DNA of 64,000 nt from Pomphorhynchus laevis (GCA_012934845.2 WNNJ02003331.1:1-64000); one strand, 5' to 3'. Counted from the first letter of the stretch, positions 46,635-58,467 are shown. Made by a program: numbers and translations. The notes: a model not told the origin generated them from the letters alone.

Positions 46635-46734
46635 CCGTTGGATAGTCGGAAATATTTGATAAAATATCAGTAATGATATATATAACAATACTGTATATTG
46701 TTATATATAACATTATGTATAATACAAAGAATCG

Positions 46735-47093
46735 ATTGAATTTATCGATGTGCTGGTTAGACTAAAAATAAAATCACAACTGAGGTATATCGCAAACCTA
46801 ATATTACTTGGAATCATAATTTCTCGTCTACTCATATACAATACAAATATAAGATATCTGCGGCCACTTCGTTGCTACTGAGTTCTTTGCAAATTTGCTC
46901 AGAGAAATATAAACGGATAACTGAAAGATCTATTATTATGTCTAAACTTAAAAATCGCGGCTTTCCCAAATGGGCCATAATCCAGGCTGGTCGAAAATCA
47001 CAGAGGATATTTGCTGCATTCACACATAGCAATAATACCAAGTGGAAACTAAAATATTTTTGCGATCGTCTTTCGTTGACAATCTTAGTCTAA
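46735..47093 (+). pseudogene. Penelope-like RT thumb scrap
   Basis: Reads EFIDVLVR, then (other frame) TEVYRKPNITWNHNFSS, ATSLLLSSLQICSE and SKLKNRGFPKWAI. This is the PLE order FLDV-L-V...T-x-V-Y-R-K-P-T...S-x-H...K...L..RA..IC...L..NGYP. At least one frame break. It abuts the PLE-N copy at 47,149 but is of the canonical PLE type (like 50.0 kb), not PLE-N. Confidence 0.6.
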
Positions 47094-47148
47094 ATAGATT
47101 TGTAGATGGTCTAAGACGACAGATGTCATCTCGTTCATCAGTTCTAAA

Positions 47149-48838
47149 ATTCTACAAAAGAATTTTTAGAACAGACAAAAGGAATAAATTTTCAAAATAT
47201 AAATACATACGATTTTAGTACTCTTTATACAAATCTAGGTTTAGTAGATATTAAAGAAGCGTTAGTAAAATTAATTAATATTATATTTGGAAAAAGATAT
47301 ACATATATATGTTATAATAATTATAACGCCTATCTAACAAAAATTAAACCATCAAGTAAATATAAATATATGGAATAAAATTGAATTAATAGAATCCTTC
47401 AAATATTTTGATAAATCAAAATTATTTAAAAGTAGAGACATCTATATTTAGACAAGTAAAAGGTGTTCCAATGGGAGGTAATAGTAGGTCAATTATAGCT
47501 GACTTGTTTTTAATCTTTATAGAATATGAATTTGTTCATAACTGTGTAAAAACTAAATCTAAACTGTATAAATATATGAAATATGTTTCGATTTATTGAT
47601 GATATATGTGTATTAAATTCTAATAATTTTTATTCAATTAGTGGACACATTTATCCAGAAAGCCTCATTCTTAACAAAACCAATATTAATGATAAAGAAG
47701 GTGTATATCTAGATATGAACATTAAATTAACATTAACTAAAACTACTTTTAATTTATATTGTAAAGATGACATATTTAAATTTACAAGAAACATATTTTT
47801 GCATGAGCATTCATGCATACCATATAATATAAAATATAATACATTAAATAATGAAATTTTAAGAATTGCAACAATATGTAATGATATTGGCTTTCTTCAA
47901 AATCATTTAAATAATTTAATAGATACATATTTTAAACTAGGTTACTATAAAAATAACATCAAGCAGAAAATAGTAAAATATATAAATCAACACAATAATA
48001 TAAAGAATAAATTTAAACTCTTAAGTGGCAAATTTTTATGGATGGATAATAAATAATATACTTTGCATTAGAATAAGATACTAGATAGTTATTTCAGAGG
48101 AAATACATCATTAGCATGTATTTGGCCCCGCTGCTATGTTGGGCAGAGGAGTTAGGGGCCGAAACCTGATAGCATAGCAATTCCTCCTGATGACTTCTAA
48201 TCCTTATTCTGATACATAGTTTGTTATTTATTAGTCAATTCATAAAAATTGATTTTTATTTTTAATTTCAGTTTATAATTCACCTTGATATAAATTATAT
48301 AAAATCTTATAACAATTATTTATTATTAATTAATTTTTTATTTTTTAACTATTTAGCTTTTATTTTGCATTATTTTTAATTTGCAATAGAAAATACGTAG
48401 ACTCAGTTTACTTATTTAATTTAAAAATTTTAATTTGTACAACTACTCTCTCCGGTGATATTTGAGAATTATACGTTCTAGTTATAACGGGGCGACAATC
48501 GATAATTTGTGATAGAAAACACGACCCAGTTTAATAATTCTGCATTATTTTTAATTTGCAATATAAAATACATAGACTCAGTTAGCTTTAGAAATTTAAG
48601 GATTTATTTAATACGTAAAACTTATATTTTAATATATTAACTTATTTATTCATATAAACTTGGATAAAAAGATGCACACCCTAAAAAATGAATAATTCAA
48701 AGGGTCAGAAATGCATACTTCAAAAATGCATACTTTATAGGATATCAACAGCTAATAAGACCCACACAGACTGATTAGTAGCGACCTGCTGTATCAAGAA
48801 TAAGAACTATACATGTGAGGTTAATATCGTGACACAAT
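47149..48838 (+). mobile_element. PLE-N copy, 5'-truncated
   Basis: Nearly identical to 61,165-62,873 including the whole 3' module. RT frames: YDFSTLYTNL region (47,205-47,400), FRQVKGVPMGGNSRS (47408-47599), MFRFIDDICVLN to the C-terminus KFLWMDNK (47583-48056). Small indels near 47,375, 47,400 and 47,580 split the RT. The 3' limit is set by loss of similarity after CACAATCAGAAAAAT at 48,838. Confidence 0.85.
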
Positions 48839-48899
48839 CAGAAAAATAAAAATATATATAATATATATACATTATATATAATGTATAAGACGTAATACT

Positions 48900-49105
48900 C
48901 GCTGAAAATTGATTTTTATTTTTAATTTCAGTTTATAATTTATCTTGATATAAATTATATAAAATCTTATAGCAATTATTTATTATTAATTAATTTTTAT
49001 TATTTAAAATTTTTAAGAACTGCTATGTTATCAGGATTCGGTCCCTATTTTTCCACTTAACATAGCGGCGAAGCCAAATACGTATTTCCTCTGATAAAAT
49101 ATGAT
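48900..49105. repeat. PLE-N 3'-module scraps meeting in inverted orientation
   Basis: 48,905-49,000 repeats in plus orientation the TTGATTTTTATTTTTAATTT...TATTATTAATTAA stretch. 49,013-49,100 is in minus orientation (AACTGCTATGTTATCAGG, then TTCGGTCCC and CATAGCGGCG). An AT dinucleotide run precedes (48,840-48,890). Confidence 0.6.
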
Positions 49106-49180
49106 TTCTAGTATCTTGTGATTTAACAATTATCTAGATATATTATCAGTTTAATATCGATAAATACGAATTAAGTTTTA

Positions 49181-49204
49181 AACCCAAACTTATTAGTTTG
49201 GGTT
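49181..49204. repeat. perfect 10-bp palindrome downstream of LIM gene
   Basis: AACCCAAACT, TATT, AGTTTGGGTT. It lies about 65 bp past the LIM stop codon. It could be a 3'-UTR hairpin or another chance/foldback product. Confidence 0.9.
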
Positions 49205-49268
49205 GTAAAAGTTTCATTAAAAGTCAAATTACTTTCCCCTTACGAAGAATTCAACGTTTGGTAATTCA

Positions 49269-49571
49269 TTAAAATGAAACGTACTCAGCTATTGCCTGCG
49301 TAATCTTAAAAGATTCTCCCGTATCCATTGAAAGGGTTCCTGCGCCAGTACCAAAACCAACACCTCTTATTCCAAACATTCTGGAGTAGCATTGTTTGCA
49401 AAAGATGTCTCCTTCATGCACACTGACAGTGGTCGAATTTAACGATTTTTTGCATAAAGCACAATTAAAGCATAAAACATGCCATTTCTTTCCGCCTGCT
49501 AGTACTTGTTCAGCTGCATAAACAGGTTGACGGCATCGTGGACATCGTACAATTGTAATTACTCTGGACAT
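49269..49571 (-). CDS. single-LIM-domain muscle LIM protein (CRP/Mlp family)
   Basis: 100 codons from ATG (49571) to TAA. A complete LIM double zinc finger: C10-x2-C13-x17-H31-x2-C34 and C37-x2-C40-x17-C58-x2-C61, all eight ligands present. Then the family's glycine-rich box RGVGFGTGAGTLSMDTG (residues 69-85). CRP/muscle LIM proteins such as insect Mlp60A (one LIM, about 92 residues) act as adaptors at sarcomere Z-discs and in muscle nuclei through protein-protein contacts. The length fits Mlp60A. The tail (FKITQAIAEYVSF) is not one I recognise. A GTACGT word near its end could be a splice donor, so this may instead be a first exon of a longer multi-LIM protein. The frame has no breaks, so it is probably a live gene. 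Confidence 0.8.
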   Translation of the reverse strand: MSRVITIVRCPRCRQPVYAAEQVLAGGKKWHVLCFNCALCKKSLNSTTVSVHEGDIFCKQCYSRMFGIRGVGFGTGAGTLSMDTGESFKITQAIAEYVSF

Positions 49572-49737
49572 TATTTTTTACTAAAATAAAATAATTGCCT
49601 ATAACGAAATTATACCAAGTTTGGTACTCTAAATTACAAATTAAAGAATTACAAATTACAAACTAATTACAAATTATTGAAATTACGAATTCGAAAATTT
49701 ACTAACACGGTATAATGTAATTTTGAATTTCATATAA

Positions 49738-49960
49738 ATTAATAATTATTGAAGCTGGATCAAAGACAATAAATTATTTTTGATATTTCGCTAACTACTT
49801 CTGTTAGCGTCTTCAAAAACTTACTTTAGGGCCTTCAATAATTTTCTGAAGATGCTAACATAAGTTAGTGAAATATGAAAAATAATTTCTTCCTTCTTTG
49901 ATCCAGCTCCAATAATTATTTATCAATAATCGATCAGTATCAACTATTTAAAATTATGGC
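49738..49960. repeat. FB1 copy next to PLE-P
   Basis: AATAATTATTGAAGCTGGAT at the left and GATCCAGCTCCAATAATTATT with ATCAACTATTTAAAAT at the right are reverse complements. Inner stem GCTAACATAAGTTAGTGAAAT at 49854-49874. It ends about 80 bp before the PLE-P frame opens. Confidence 0.75.
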
Positions 49961-50040
49961 TTCTCTCCGACAACCTTGGCTTGGTTCTAATCTAATCAAT
50001 TTAGTGTTTAACTCACCTTTTAAAATATTCTATAATATAA

Positions 50041-51174
50041 AACGAATTAAAAATATTACGTGATAGTGAACATTTGGTTAAATGTAGGAGATTATTCCAG
50101 TTAGCATGTACAACGAACTTTTCCTTTGATAGCATTATATATAAACAACTTTTTGGTGTAGCTATGGGATCACCAATCGGCCCCGCCTTGGCTGACCTGT
50201 ACATGCAAAAGTTAGAGGAAGAGGCTATAAGCCGTTGTGATATACGACCTATCGCATTTTATCGTTACATCGATGATATATTTGTTATTTGGCCAGAAAG
50301 TCGTGATAAAGCAGATGATTTTGTTAGAATTTTAAATTCATTGAATCCTCGAATAGAAGTGACAATTACCTGGCCTTCTAACGAGTTTTTACCATTCCTA
50401 GATTGCGAAGTTTTGACCACTGATGTCTCCGTCACTAAAGTATTCAGAAAAGCTACAGAAACTAGCTTGTATATTCCTTGGGACAGCAGTCATTCGGCAT
50501 CAACAAAACTAGGTGTGTTTCGTGGCTTCTGTTTAAGAGCGTATCGAATTTGTAACAAAGAAATTTATCTAAACGCCGAATTAAGCAATGTCTTGAGAAT
50601 ATTTACATCTCTAGGCTACCCAATAGATATCTTACATAGAATAATTAAGAAAACAAAAGAACGCATTCACACTTCCGCGCAATCCAACTTAATTGGTCCT
50701 CAAAAATTGAAACACTGCTTTTATATTCCCGCAATGGGTAGTTTAAGTGAGGATATTCTTAATAAAATAAACAGATTCGTTTTCCAGTCAGGATTACCAT
50801 TAAAAATGTTTTATGGTACCCGATGTACATATCATCTTGATGCACTAGTCACCAAACCAAGAAGAACTTATTTTGATAAAATGGGTGTAGTCTATAAGGT
50901 TGGGTGTAGGGATTGTATAAGCATATACATTGGACAAACTGGACGTACTCTAAAAACTAGATTAAAAGAACATAAGAAGGCACTCACAACATCAGCGCAG
51001 TCGGCATTAGCAGACCATGCTCATCAAACTGGGCATGACATCGACTTTGACAATGTGTCAGTTTTGATTTCCGAGCCTAACTTAAAACGCCGATTAGTTA
51101 TGAAGGCTGTCGCTATAAAGATCCTCGAACCAAATTTGAATGTCCAAAATGATTTTGTTTTTCATACATTGTAA
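50041..51174 (+). CDS. PLE-P: Penelope-like reverse transcriptase with GIY-YIG endonuclease, 5'-truncated
   Basis: Frame open from 50041 (NELKILRDSEHLVKC) with no break to the stop. Numbering from 50074: FGVAMGSPIGPALADLYM (about 27-44), AFYRYIDDIFVIW (catalytic DD at 67-68), EFLPFLDCEVL, VTKVFRKATETSLYIPW (YRKP-like), SSHSASTKLGV, then the endonuclease GVVYKVGCRDC (271-281), YIGQTGR (285-291) and RLKEHKK. This is the canonical RT then GIY-YIG order of Penelope-like elements, with the CxxC insertion. The N-terminal half of the RT (motifs 1 to A) is missing, so the copy is dead despite its clean frame. No intron. FB1 lies just upstream and a hammerhead-like motif just downstream. Confidence 0.9.
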   Translation, partial: NELKILRDSEHLVKCRRLFQLACTTNFSFDSIIYKQLFGVAMGSPIGPALADLYMQKLEEEAISRCDIRPIAFYRYIDDIFVIWPESRDKADDFVRILNSLNPRIEVTITWPSNEFLPFLDCEVLTTDVSVTKVFRKATETSLYIPWDSSHSASTKLGVFRGFCLRAYRICNKEIYLNAELSNVLRIFTSLGYPIDILHRIIKKTKERIHTSAQSNLIGPQKLKHCFYIPAMGSLSEDILNKINRFVFQSGLPLKMFYGTRCTYHLDALVTKPRRTYFDKMGVVYKVGCRDCISIYIGQTGRTLKTRLKEHKKALTTSAQSALADHAHQTGHDIDFDNVSVLISEPNLKRRLVMKAVAIKILEPNLNVQNDFVFHTL

Positions 51175-51203
51175 CTTAACTTGTTTTATTGTTTCAGATA
51201 CTT

Positions 51204-51237
51204 CTTGATAATGTCCGCGGTTAGCGAACGAAATATC
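51204..51237 (+). ncRNA. hammerhead-like stem motif in PLE-P 3' UTR
   Basis: TTGATAAT, stem GTCCGC/GCGAAC (one mismatch) around GGTTA, then GAAATATC. Layout follows the minimal PLE hammerhead CUGANGA-stem II-GAAACGUC with a 2-bp stem III (here AUAU for ACGU). The core is imperfect (UUGAUAA for CUGANGA), so activity is doubtful. The same motif, with a better core, is found in FB1. Confidence 0.4.
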
Positions 51238-51239
51238 AA

Positions 51240-51384
51240 AGAAATATTCAATTTCTTTTTTCTGGGAATGGCATTTAGATACAAAAATAAATAGAATATA
51301 TTTATAAATATAAATATTATATTATTATATTATAATATAATATTAATAATATCTGAGAATAACTATTGGAAAGTTTATTTTTAT
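51240..51384. other. AT-rich link
   Basis: End of the PLE-P 3' UTR and TATAAT-type low-complexity DNA. Confidence 0.4.
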
Positions 51385-52868
51385 GTAGCAAATGCACACA
51401 GACCATGTTCTTACAAGCCCACAAAATAGAAACATTGAAAACAATAGTTACTCGTTTAGATTCATAGAACGTAGTTGCTTTTTGAAAAATGGGAGTAAGG
51501 ATGAAGATCGCAGATGATCAGGTAGGGAATTCCAAAGTAGATGATCAGCGTTATGTATATATCGACGGCCTAGTTGGTTGAGTAAAGAGGTACGAGTAGC
51601 AGAAGAGAAGCACATGAACGTATGTGAGTAGAAAGATAGCGAGATTCACTTAGTTAGTTGATAGAGATAAGAAGGCGAATTACAATGGAGAACGCGAGAA
51701 GTTAGACAAAGCAGACGAAAACGAACGTGATGTTCATTATTTAGCCATCCAAGTTTTGATAAATAGGAGGAGATATGATCGTATTTACTAAATCGAAAAA
51801 GGATGCGCATAGCAGTGTTAATGAGGTGTTGAAGAGTTTAAGAAATGACTTTGAAGAAAAGACGAGAAGGATAATACAGTAATCAATACGTGGGAAAAGA
51901 AGGGAGGAGATAATATATTAACACGAACTAAAATCTAGAGAATTTACGAGAAAAATATCATTGAGAAGAATATTTGAAGATCTAGTTTTATCACTAATGA
52001 AGTGATCGAGATTTACATTATTGCCGAAGTGAACGCCTAGAAATACTAGTTTATCTACAGCAAGAATAATCGTGGTCTGAAGATACAGACACGGAGGAAA
52101 TACAGAAACAGTGGAGGGTAAAATCCATAACACTCTAGATTTGGTAGGATTGAGTGACATGCGCATAGAAATTAGATGTTCTGATAGAACACGAAGACAA
52201 TTAGACGCGGATATGAAAAGTTGGCTTAGGGAATGAGAAGACGAGTGAGAATAACGATGTATATCATCAGCGTACTGTATTACTCTGAAGCAGAATTTAC
52301 TAGTTATAAAGGGTAAATCTCCAAGAAAAAGCGTAAAGAGAATAGGGCCAAGTACTGAACCTTGAAGTGCATCACAAGAGAGAGAAGATAAATGATAATA
52401 CATTGAATTAGAGTAGAGGGAAAATGATCGATCGTAGAAATAAGAAAATAACCAAACCAAGATAGACGAAGAGAAACCATAATGATAGCGAAGACGATTA
52501 ATAATGATTTTATGATCAACAATGTCGAATGCAGATGAAAGATCGAGCAATATTACCACACTACAAAGTCCTTTGTCGCGAGCGGAGATCAGATCAGAAA
52601 ATACTTTATGACATGCTAGTTCAGTGGAATAATTGGAGCGGAAAGCGGATTGAAAAGAAGGGTAGAGCTGCGATGAAGAGAGATACCTGTTGATATGATC
52701 TAGGACAAGGTGTTTAAAAATTTTAGATAAGGCTGTTAGTATTGATATTGGCCGATAAGATGAACGAAGAGAATGGTCAAGAGAGGTCTTTTTAAGTAGG
52801 GGACGAACAATGACCGCCTTCCAAATAACAGGAAATATTCCATTTCGGATCGAAATGGAATATTCCAA
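51385..52868 (-). mobile_element. LINE-A copy, 5'-truncated
   Basis: 316-codon minus frame at 51918-52868: NGIFPVIWKAVIVRPL, VVILLDLSSAFDIVDHK (motif A), SCDALQGSVLGPILF (GVPQG altered to DALQG), VIQYADDIHRYSH (YADD), NPTKSRVLWILP, LVFLGVHFG. It stops at LDFSSC; the thumb and C-terminus follow, eroded, down to about 51,500 and the 3' tail TAGCAAATGCACACAGACC at 51,387, where the hairpin has decayed. About the same 5' limit as the pre-RT linker of 8.5 kb. Motif B change suggests an inactive RT. Confidence 0.8.
52834..52864. repeat. perfect 14-bp palindrome at LINE-A 5' end
   Basis: AATATTCCATTTCG, GAT, CGAAATGGAATATT. One arm is LINE-A sequence (compare AATGGAATATTTCC at 8519); the other is its fold-back, exactly at the truncation point. 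Confidence 0.9.
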
Positions 52869-54770
52869 TGATGAATATTCCCATGAGGAGACTAGTGAGA
52901 ATAAAGAAGTATATCATCAGCGTGCGTTGCTAATCTGACGTAGAATAATTATTTATATTATATATAATATTATAAATATTGCAATTTGAAATCTATAAAT
53001 TAATAAACATACAATATAATGTATTTTAATAAAATATTATAATATTTTATAGTATATTTAAGTATTAATATATTATAATAATATTTTATAATAATATAAT
53101 ATTTTATTATAATACAATATTATAATATAAAATACCATAATCATAATATCGTAAATAAAATCATATATATCTATTTATTTAGTAAATATTTTATGTAAAC
53201 TGCTGATTTTACCTTTGGCAAATGGTATAATCCATATTTTGTCCTTATATATCCTTGTGTCATTTTATAATTAAAATGACAGATAGTTTTCGTTAAGTAA
53301 TATTAAGTAATGTTATTTCGAATGGATTCCTATCGCAATTATTATAAAATCGTAAAGCACCTGTTTTAATCGCTTTTAGTAAGTCGACAGATATTTTGTA
53401 GTTAAAAAAATAAAACTATGTAAATTTTAAATTCATGTTAAGCCTCTTTTTACTTAAAATGATGTCTTCAAAGCAACTTGCCATAAGCTTTTACTTTCGA
53501 TTAAATTCGCTAAAATTTCCAGCTGGAATTTATACATTTCAGGTTTAGCAAATACTGAACCGAAATGCATTTCGTCAAGCGTGTCGTTTTTTATCTTTAA
53601 TTGTAAAAAATTATCTCTATGTTTCAACTCTAATTACAAGTGAACTTACAAACATGAAACTACAACACGAAAAAAACATATGCCATCTTATCTCTATAGT
53701 TCGCTGCAAGAAAACAAAACAGAAAATCAGCTATTTGGGAAGAATAGCTGAAAACACTTATAGAATTGTTGATAACAATTGTTTTCTAGCGACCATTAAC
53801 AGATAAATTAAGGTCATTCTGCCTCGTCTCTTGAGTATGTATTCAAAACACCTGCTCATCATCAAGACATTAGAGCCTTGTCTAAAATTAAGTGCTTACG
53901 GATAACTTTGCATGAAAATACCAAATAGAACTTTGCATTTAGATATAATAATCAATACATGTTGGATTGAATACACATCAACTATAAAAAGTACTTTGTT
54001 TACTCTGTGATACAATGTTTTTGCATATTTTTTATGTATTTTACCGTATTGTATAAAAACGGTCATCTAGGTACATTGGATTATTACATCACTTAATAAA
54101 TAGCAAAAATATTGCAGCTTACATCATTTAAATGCTAGTTTAGCATTTGCTAAATTACATTTGCTAGTAGCATTTTTTATTCACTAAAACTAGTTATGCC
54201 TAGTATTTCCTATTTTAATGTCTGATTCTATTGATCTGCTAATGATCAATGCAGGTAGACTTATTATTTTTTAGAAATCGGTAAAGAAAATATTAAAAAT
54301 AGGTTTGAAATTTATACAAGAATATTTTATATACAGGAAATAATACATGAAATTTATACAGACGGACGAGAAATAGTTGAAAACATAGCTGGATGACTGC
54401 GAAGAATCGCGAGGAAACAGTAATATCGTTTTATCGGTAAAGAAAATATTTAAAATAGTTTTGCAATAATGAACCATTTTTGAAGTTGATACAATATTTT
54501 AGACAAAAGTTGCTGCAGGATTAAAAGCAAAAATAAAAAATGAAATTTTCCTAGTAAGTTATGTTTTGAAATTTATACAAGAATATGCATTCGTCGAATT
54601 TTAAATATATCGCTATTACTAGATTATAACTGATTTATCTCACTTTCTTTTAAAAAATTAAATATTTTTACTAAAATAAAGTAAAAATTATTTCAAATTG
54701 CAAAAAATTACAAAAGATTATAAAAAATTACATTTCAAATTATCAAAATGTGAAAGTAAAATCTGCAATC
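52869..54770. other. AT-rich DNA without recognised genes
   Basis: 52,950-53,120 is TATAAT low-complexity. ATCGGTAAAGAAAATATT occurs at about 54,278 and 54,434 as a short direct repeat. The 68-codon minus frame at 54271-54477 is AT-noise. Confidence 0.4.
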
Positions 54771-54782
54771 TACAAAGATTGA

Positions 54783-55362
54783 AGATTTTAATGTTTATAA
54801 ATGATTTACTTGAGTATAAATAAAAAATCAAATGTTCAAAACAAACAATTCGTGCAAATTTAAATTTAACAATTATCTTGTTAAAATATGATCATGTCTT
54901 TGCCTTCTGGGATGTTTGGAAATGTTCCAGACTTTGAATCCCATTGTTCAGTATGAGCTCTTGAAAAAGAGAACTATTTACAATTTTAATAGATATTTAT
55001 ATTTATCAATTTTTATCCGCTACTTATCAAACATCATTAGCTACAGACTTTAATGTAAGACTTTCGTCTTACATTTTAAAAATTTTATTGAAATCATTTC
55101 TGATTTTAAATTTAATTTGCGTTGGTAAGTGAAGGTGCTACCTTCAATTTGAAAACCTACCTATTTATCCTAATGATTACTATTATCAAACTAGTCATCT
55201 ATTATTTGTTTCCTAATTTTAAGCTGATATACCTGAGCAATCTATAAAGAGCGAAGATTTTAATGTTTATAAATAATTTACTTGAAAATAATTAAAAAAA
55301 TTAAATGTTCAAAAGAAACAATTCGTGCAAATTAAAATTTAGCAATCATCTTGTTAAAATCG
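54783..55362 (+). repeat. ~110-bp direct repeats enclosing a Rep390 fragment
   Basis: GAAGATTTTAATGTTTATAA to ACAATTCGTGCAAATT and ATCTTGTTAAAAT occurs at about 54,783-54,892 and 55,250-55,362. Between them, 55,060-55,240 is a Rep390 fragment: a hairpin ATGTAAGAC/GTCTTACAT, GGTAAGTGAAGGTGCTACC, TCCTAATTTTAAGCTGATAT. Confidence 0.65.
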
Positions 55363-58300
55363 AGTTTGCATTGTGCAACATCCACTATAATATAATTTTG
55401 GTAATGCCCTTACTAAAAATAGTACAATATAAAGACAAATATTGATCTACAGATTTGGAAGTAGCACAGAAGAACGTGTTTGCTACTTGAGAGTAAGTTC
55501 GTCGATTTTGATATTCACTAGATCTCGCTACTGTCTGAGTTACAAATATCATAAGCTATAATTACGTATTATTATGTTTACGCTTAAGTATGTAAAGCAT
55601 ATGAAGGGTATTTAATGAAAAACACAGGCAATCTACAAATGATTACTAATTTTAATTCTAATCTATTTAAATTCATAATTTTGGACTACGAATTGTATAT
55701 GAATGTATATTTATATACATTGCATTTAATACTAATCACTAATCTTAAACTGTAAATTTGTTCGAATTAGCTAAATTACAGATGCTTTACGTTAAATTAA
55801 AACTATAATCTGCAGATTTAAAAATAGCTGTCAGATATTATAGAAATATTTGTTGTATAGTACCTGAGTGGTATAAATTTTGTATAAATTGAGTTGCTAA
55901 CTTATTTGAGCAGCTAGAAAATTCTAGTAATAAAGTAATGATAACGCAACATTAAAAAATGTTGACTCTTCATTTATATTCTGCACTTATGGGTACCTAA
56001 GTTATCTCGAATTCAATATTTTTCCAGAGATCGTCTTTGAAACGAATACCTGCATTTATCGGTTACGAATATTTCATAATGTTGAAATTTGCTCATAATC
56101 CAAATGTAATTATAGTAAAAAGTAACTAATTTTGATCATTAGAATCCAAATAATCAGTTAGAATATAAAAAGGTTTTATTTCTTTTTATGCTCTCAATCA
56201 TATGCAAAAATTAATAAAGTAATATATAAAATAATAATACTTTCCAATCAGTATTTAATTATATTTCAGGTATTATGAATTCATCTTGCTATTACGAACC
56301 TAAAGTAATGTCGCTAATGCTTAATTATAATTTATTTTAATTAATTAAAATTAAATAATCCTCCTTAATTAAGTAAATTTTCTTCCTTAAAATACCTATT
56401 GCAACATTCTCAATTTACTCATTTAATGAATTATGAAAAACATACTATGGATCCAGGTTTATCAATGTAGATTAACGGCTTGTTAGCCTTAATAGTACCT
56501 ATACAAATTTAGAAACTAAATAGATCACATAAATTATGTCTTACCAACCGTCACACATTCGTCAACATATTTTATCAAAAAGGCATTTCGAATCTTCACT
56601 ATCTAAAAAAATGATCAACAAATTTTTGATCATTTTATATTTAATTATTTAATTATAAAGAGTATTATTTAATTATAAAGAGTGCTTTATTTACTAACTT
56701 GACTTAATTTGATGTCTCGATAAATTGCAAGACTGCAAACAAGTATTTATTATTTGAAACTCATTGAAGTTTGGATTTTTCTTACATAAAAATCGATTAA
56801 AAATTATTGGCCACTATTAAGAGGTTCACGTGCATTCTGTTTCGAATATTATATCGAATACACAAAACGTCATTTGTTTCGTAATTTTTATTTAACTCAT
56901 CAAGTCGCTCACTGCTGATCAAAAACAGCGGAACTTGCGTGTAGCTTGTTACGCTTTATCATTAGAGCACATTTGGGAAAGAATCTTGCTGCTAATGACT
57001 AAAAGTTGTCGTTTGAATATACTGATAAAAGTATTGAAAATTAAAACGCTTTATTAAAGTTTCTGCTGCGAAAATTCAATCGATTTTTAAAGACAATATT
57101 GAAAATTATAACGCTTTATTAAAGATTCTGCTGCGAAAATTCAATCTATTTTTAAAGACAAATTTAATGATAGAAATATAAATAAAGTTATAATTTTTGA
57201 AATAAATCAAAAATTATTATTTATAAATTGTTTATTATTTATTAATAAATTTGAATAAATATCACAGATTAAAAATTTTAGAATAACTTAAATCATTTTT
57301 TATTAGACAAATATTTGTTCTGATTCTACAAATCATTTGCACTAAAAAGTTACAATAACCTCTGAACTGTTTTATCTAATCGACAAGTAAAAATATCTAT
57401 TTTAAATATAATCATATAATTTGCATGTATGAAATTATTCAAGTCGGAATAATCCAAGTCGGATTCAAGTTGATCGGAGTTATTGTAAATCAAAACTTAT
57501 TACTTCATGAGCAATAATAACAAGCAAGCGAGAAAATAGAAATTGACAGCTTTCAACGAACGTCACTCAACGTGCATATTTCGATTCGCTCGATTTTACG
57601 GTGGCACAAATAGATGAAATTAGGTCACTATAAGATAATATTTAATTGAATAATAATTTTAATAAACAAATGAATAAAAGAATGGTTTATCAACAACAAA
57701 CATTCCTTTAAATGTTTTCATTATTAAAAAATAATAAAATTAAAATAAAGATAAAAAATATAAAAATAATGTAATTGTTAATAATCAATTATTACTTAAT
57801 TACAAAATAAAGTATTACTAATAACTATTATTAATTAAAATTAATTACTATTATTTAATAAATGACTTCCAATAAATCCATTTCAACTGTAGTTTCTAAT
57901 TCATCAGTAAGAGATAACCTCGACTGATGGGTACAACAGAAAACTATTAGATAGCTCAAAGGTTAATGGAAGAACATTGCTAGAATAGTAATCGAAAGCT
58001 TAGTTCTTATCAGTAATTGTTAAAGTATTTCTTACTTTGAATTATACTAACGCTGATAGAAGATGGAGCAACGTTTAATTTAACAACCTATTCTTTTGAA
58101 TTATTTCAATTTATAAACTATTCATGTATAATTTTATTTTAAAGTTTAATACTAAAAATATGCACATTCCATTCATGTGTCTACTTGGTTCCAATAAAGT
58201 GCTAATTTCGAAGATTCAAAAGACTGTAGCATAATGCGCCTCCTTGATAACCAATTCATGTATCCTTTTAAGCAGCGTATATTATTATATGAGTGTATAA

Positions 58301-58467
58301 ATTAACATAAAAGTAATTACGTTGTTGTAATGTAAGTAATCGATAAGAATTGTGTTGTAAATGTTTTGTCTTTCAACGAAATACTAAAAAACTACGGGCA
58401 TTGTCATTTTTGAATTATTATATTTACAGTATTTACTTCTATTTAACGGAATTTGCTTATTATTGGT
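55363..58467. other. AT-rich DNA, one 65-bp tandem duplication
   Basis: 57032-57096 and 57097-57161 are near-identical 65-bp direct repeats (ATTAAAACGCTTTATTAAAG, GCTGCGAAAATTCAAT). No coding frame, RNA gene or element otherwise recognised. Confidence 0.5.

Noticed and set aside
51385-52868. LINE-A copy 2 as an active element because of its 316-codon open frame
   Set aside because: 5'-truncated, motif B altered (DALQG), thumb eroded and 3' hairpin decayed.
54271-54477. 68-codon minus frame as a gene
   Set aside because: Low-complexity F/I/Y/N composition expected from AT-rich noise; same for 40182-40409 and 58453-58653.
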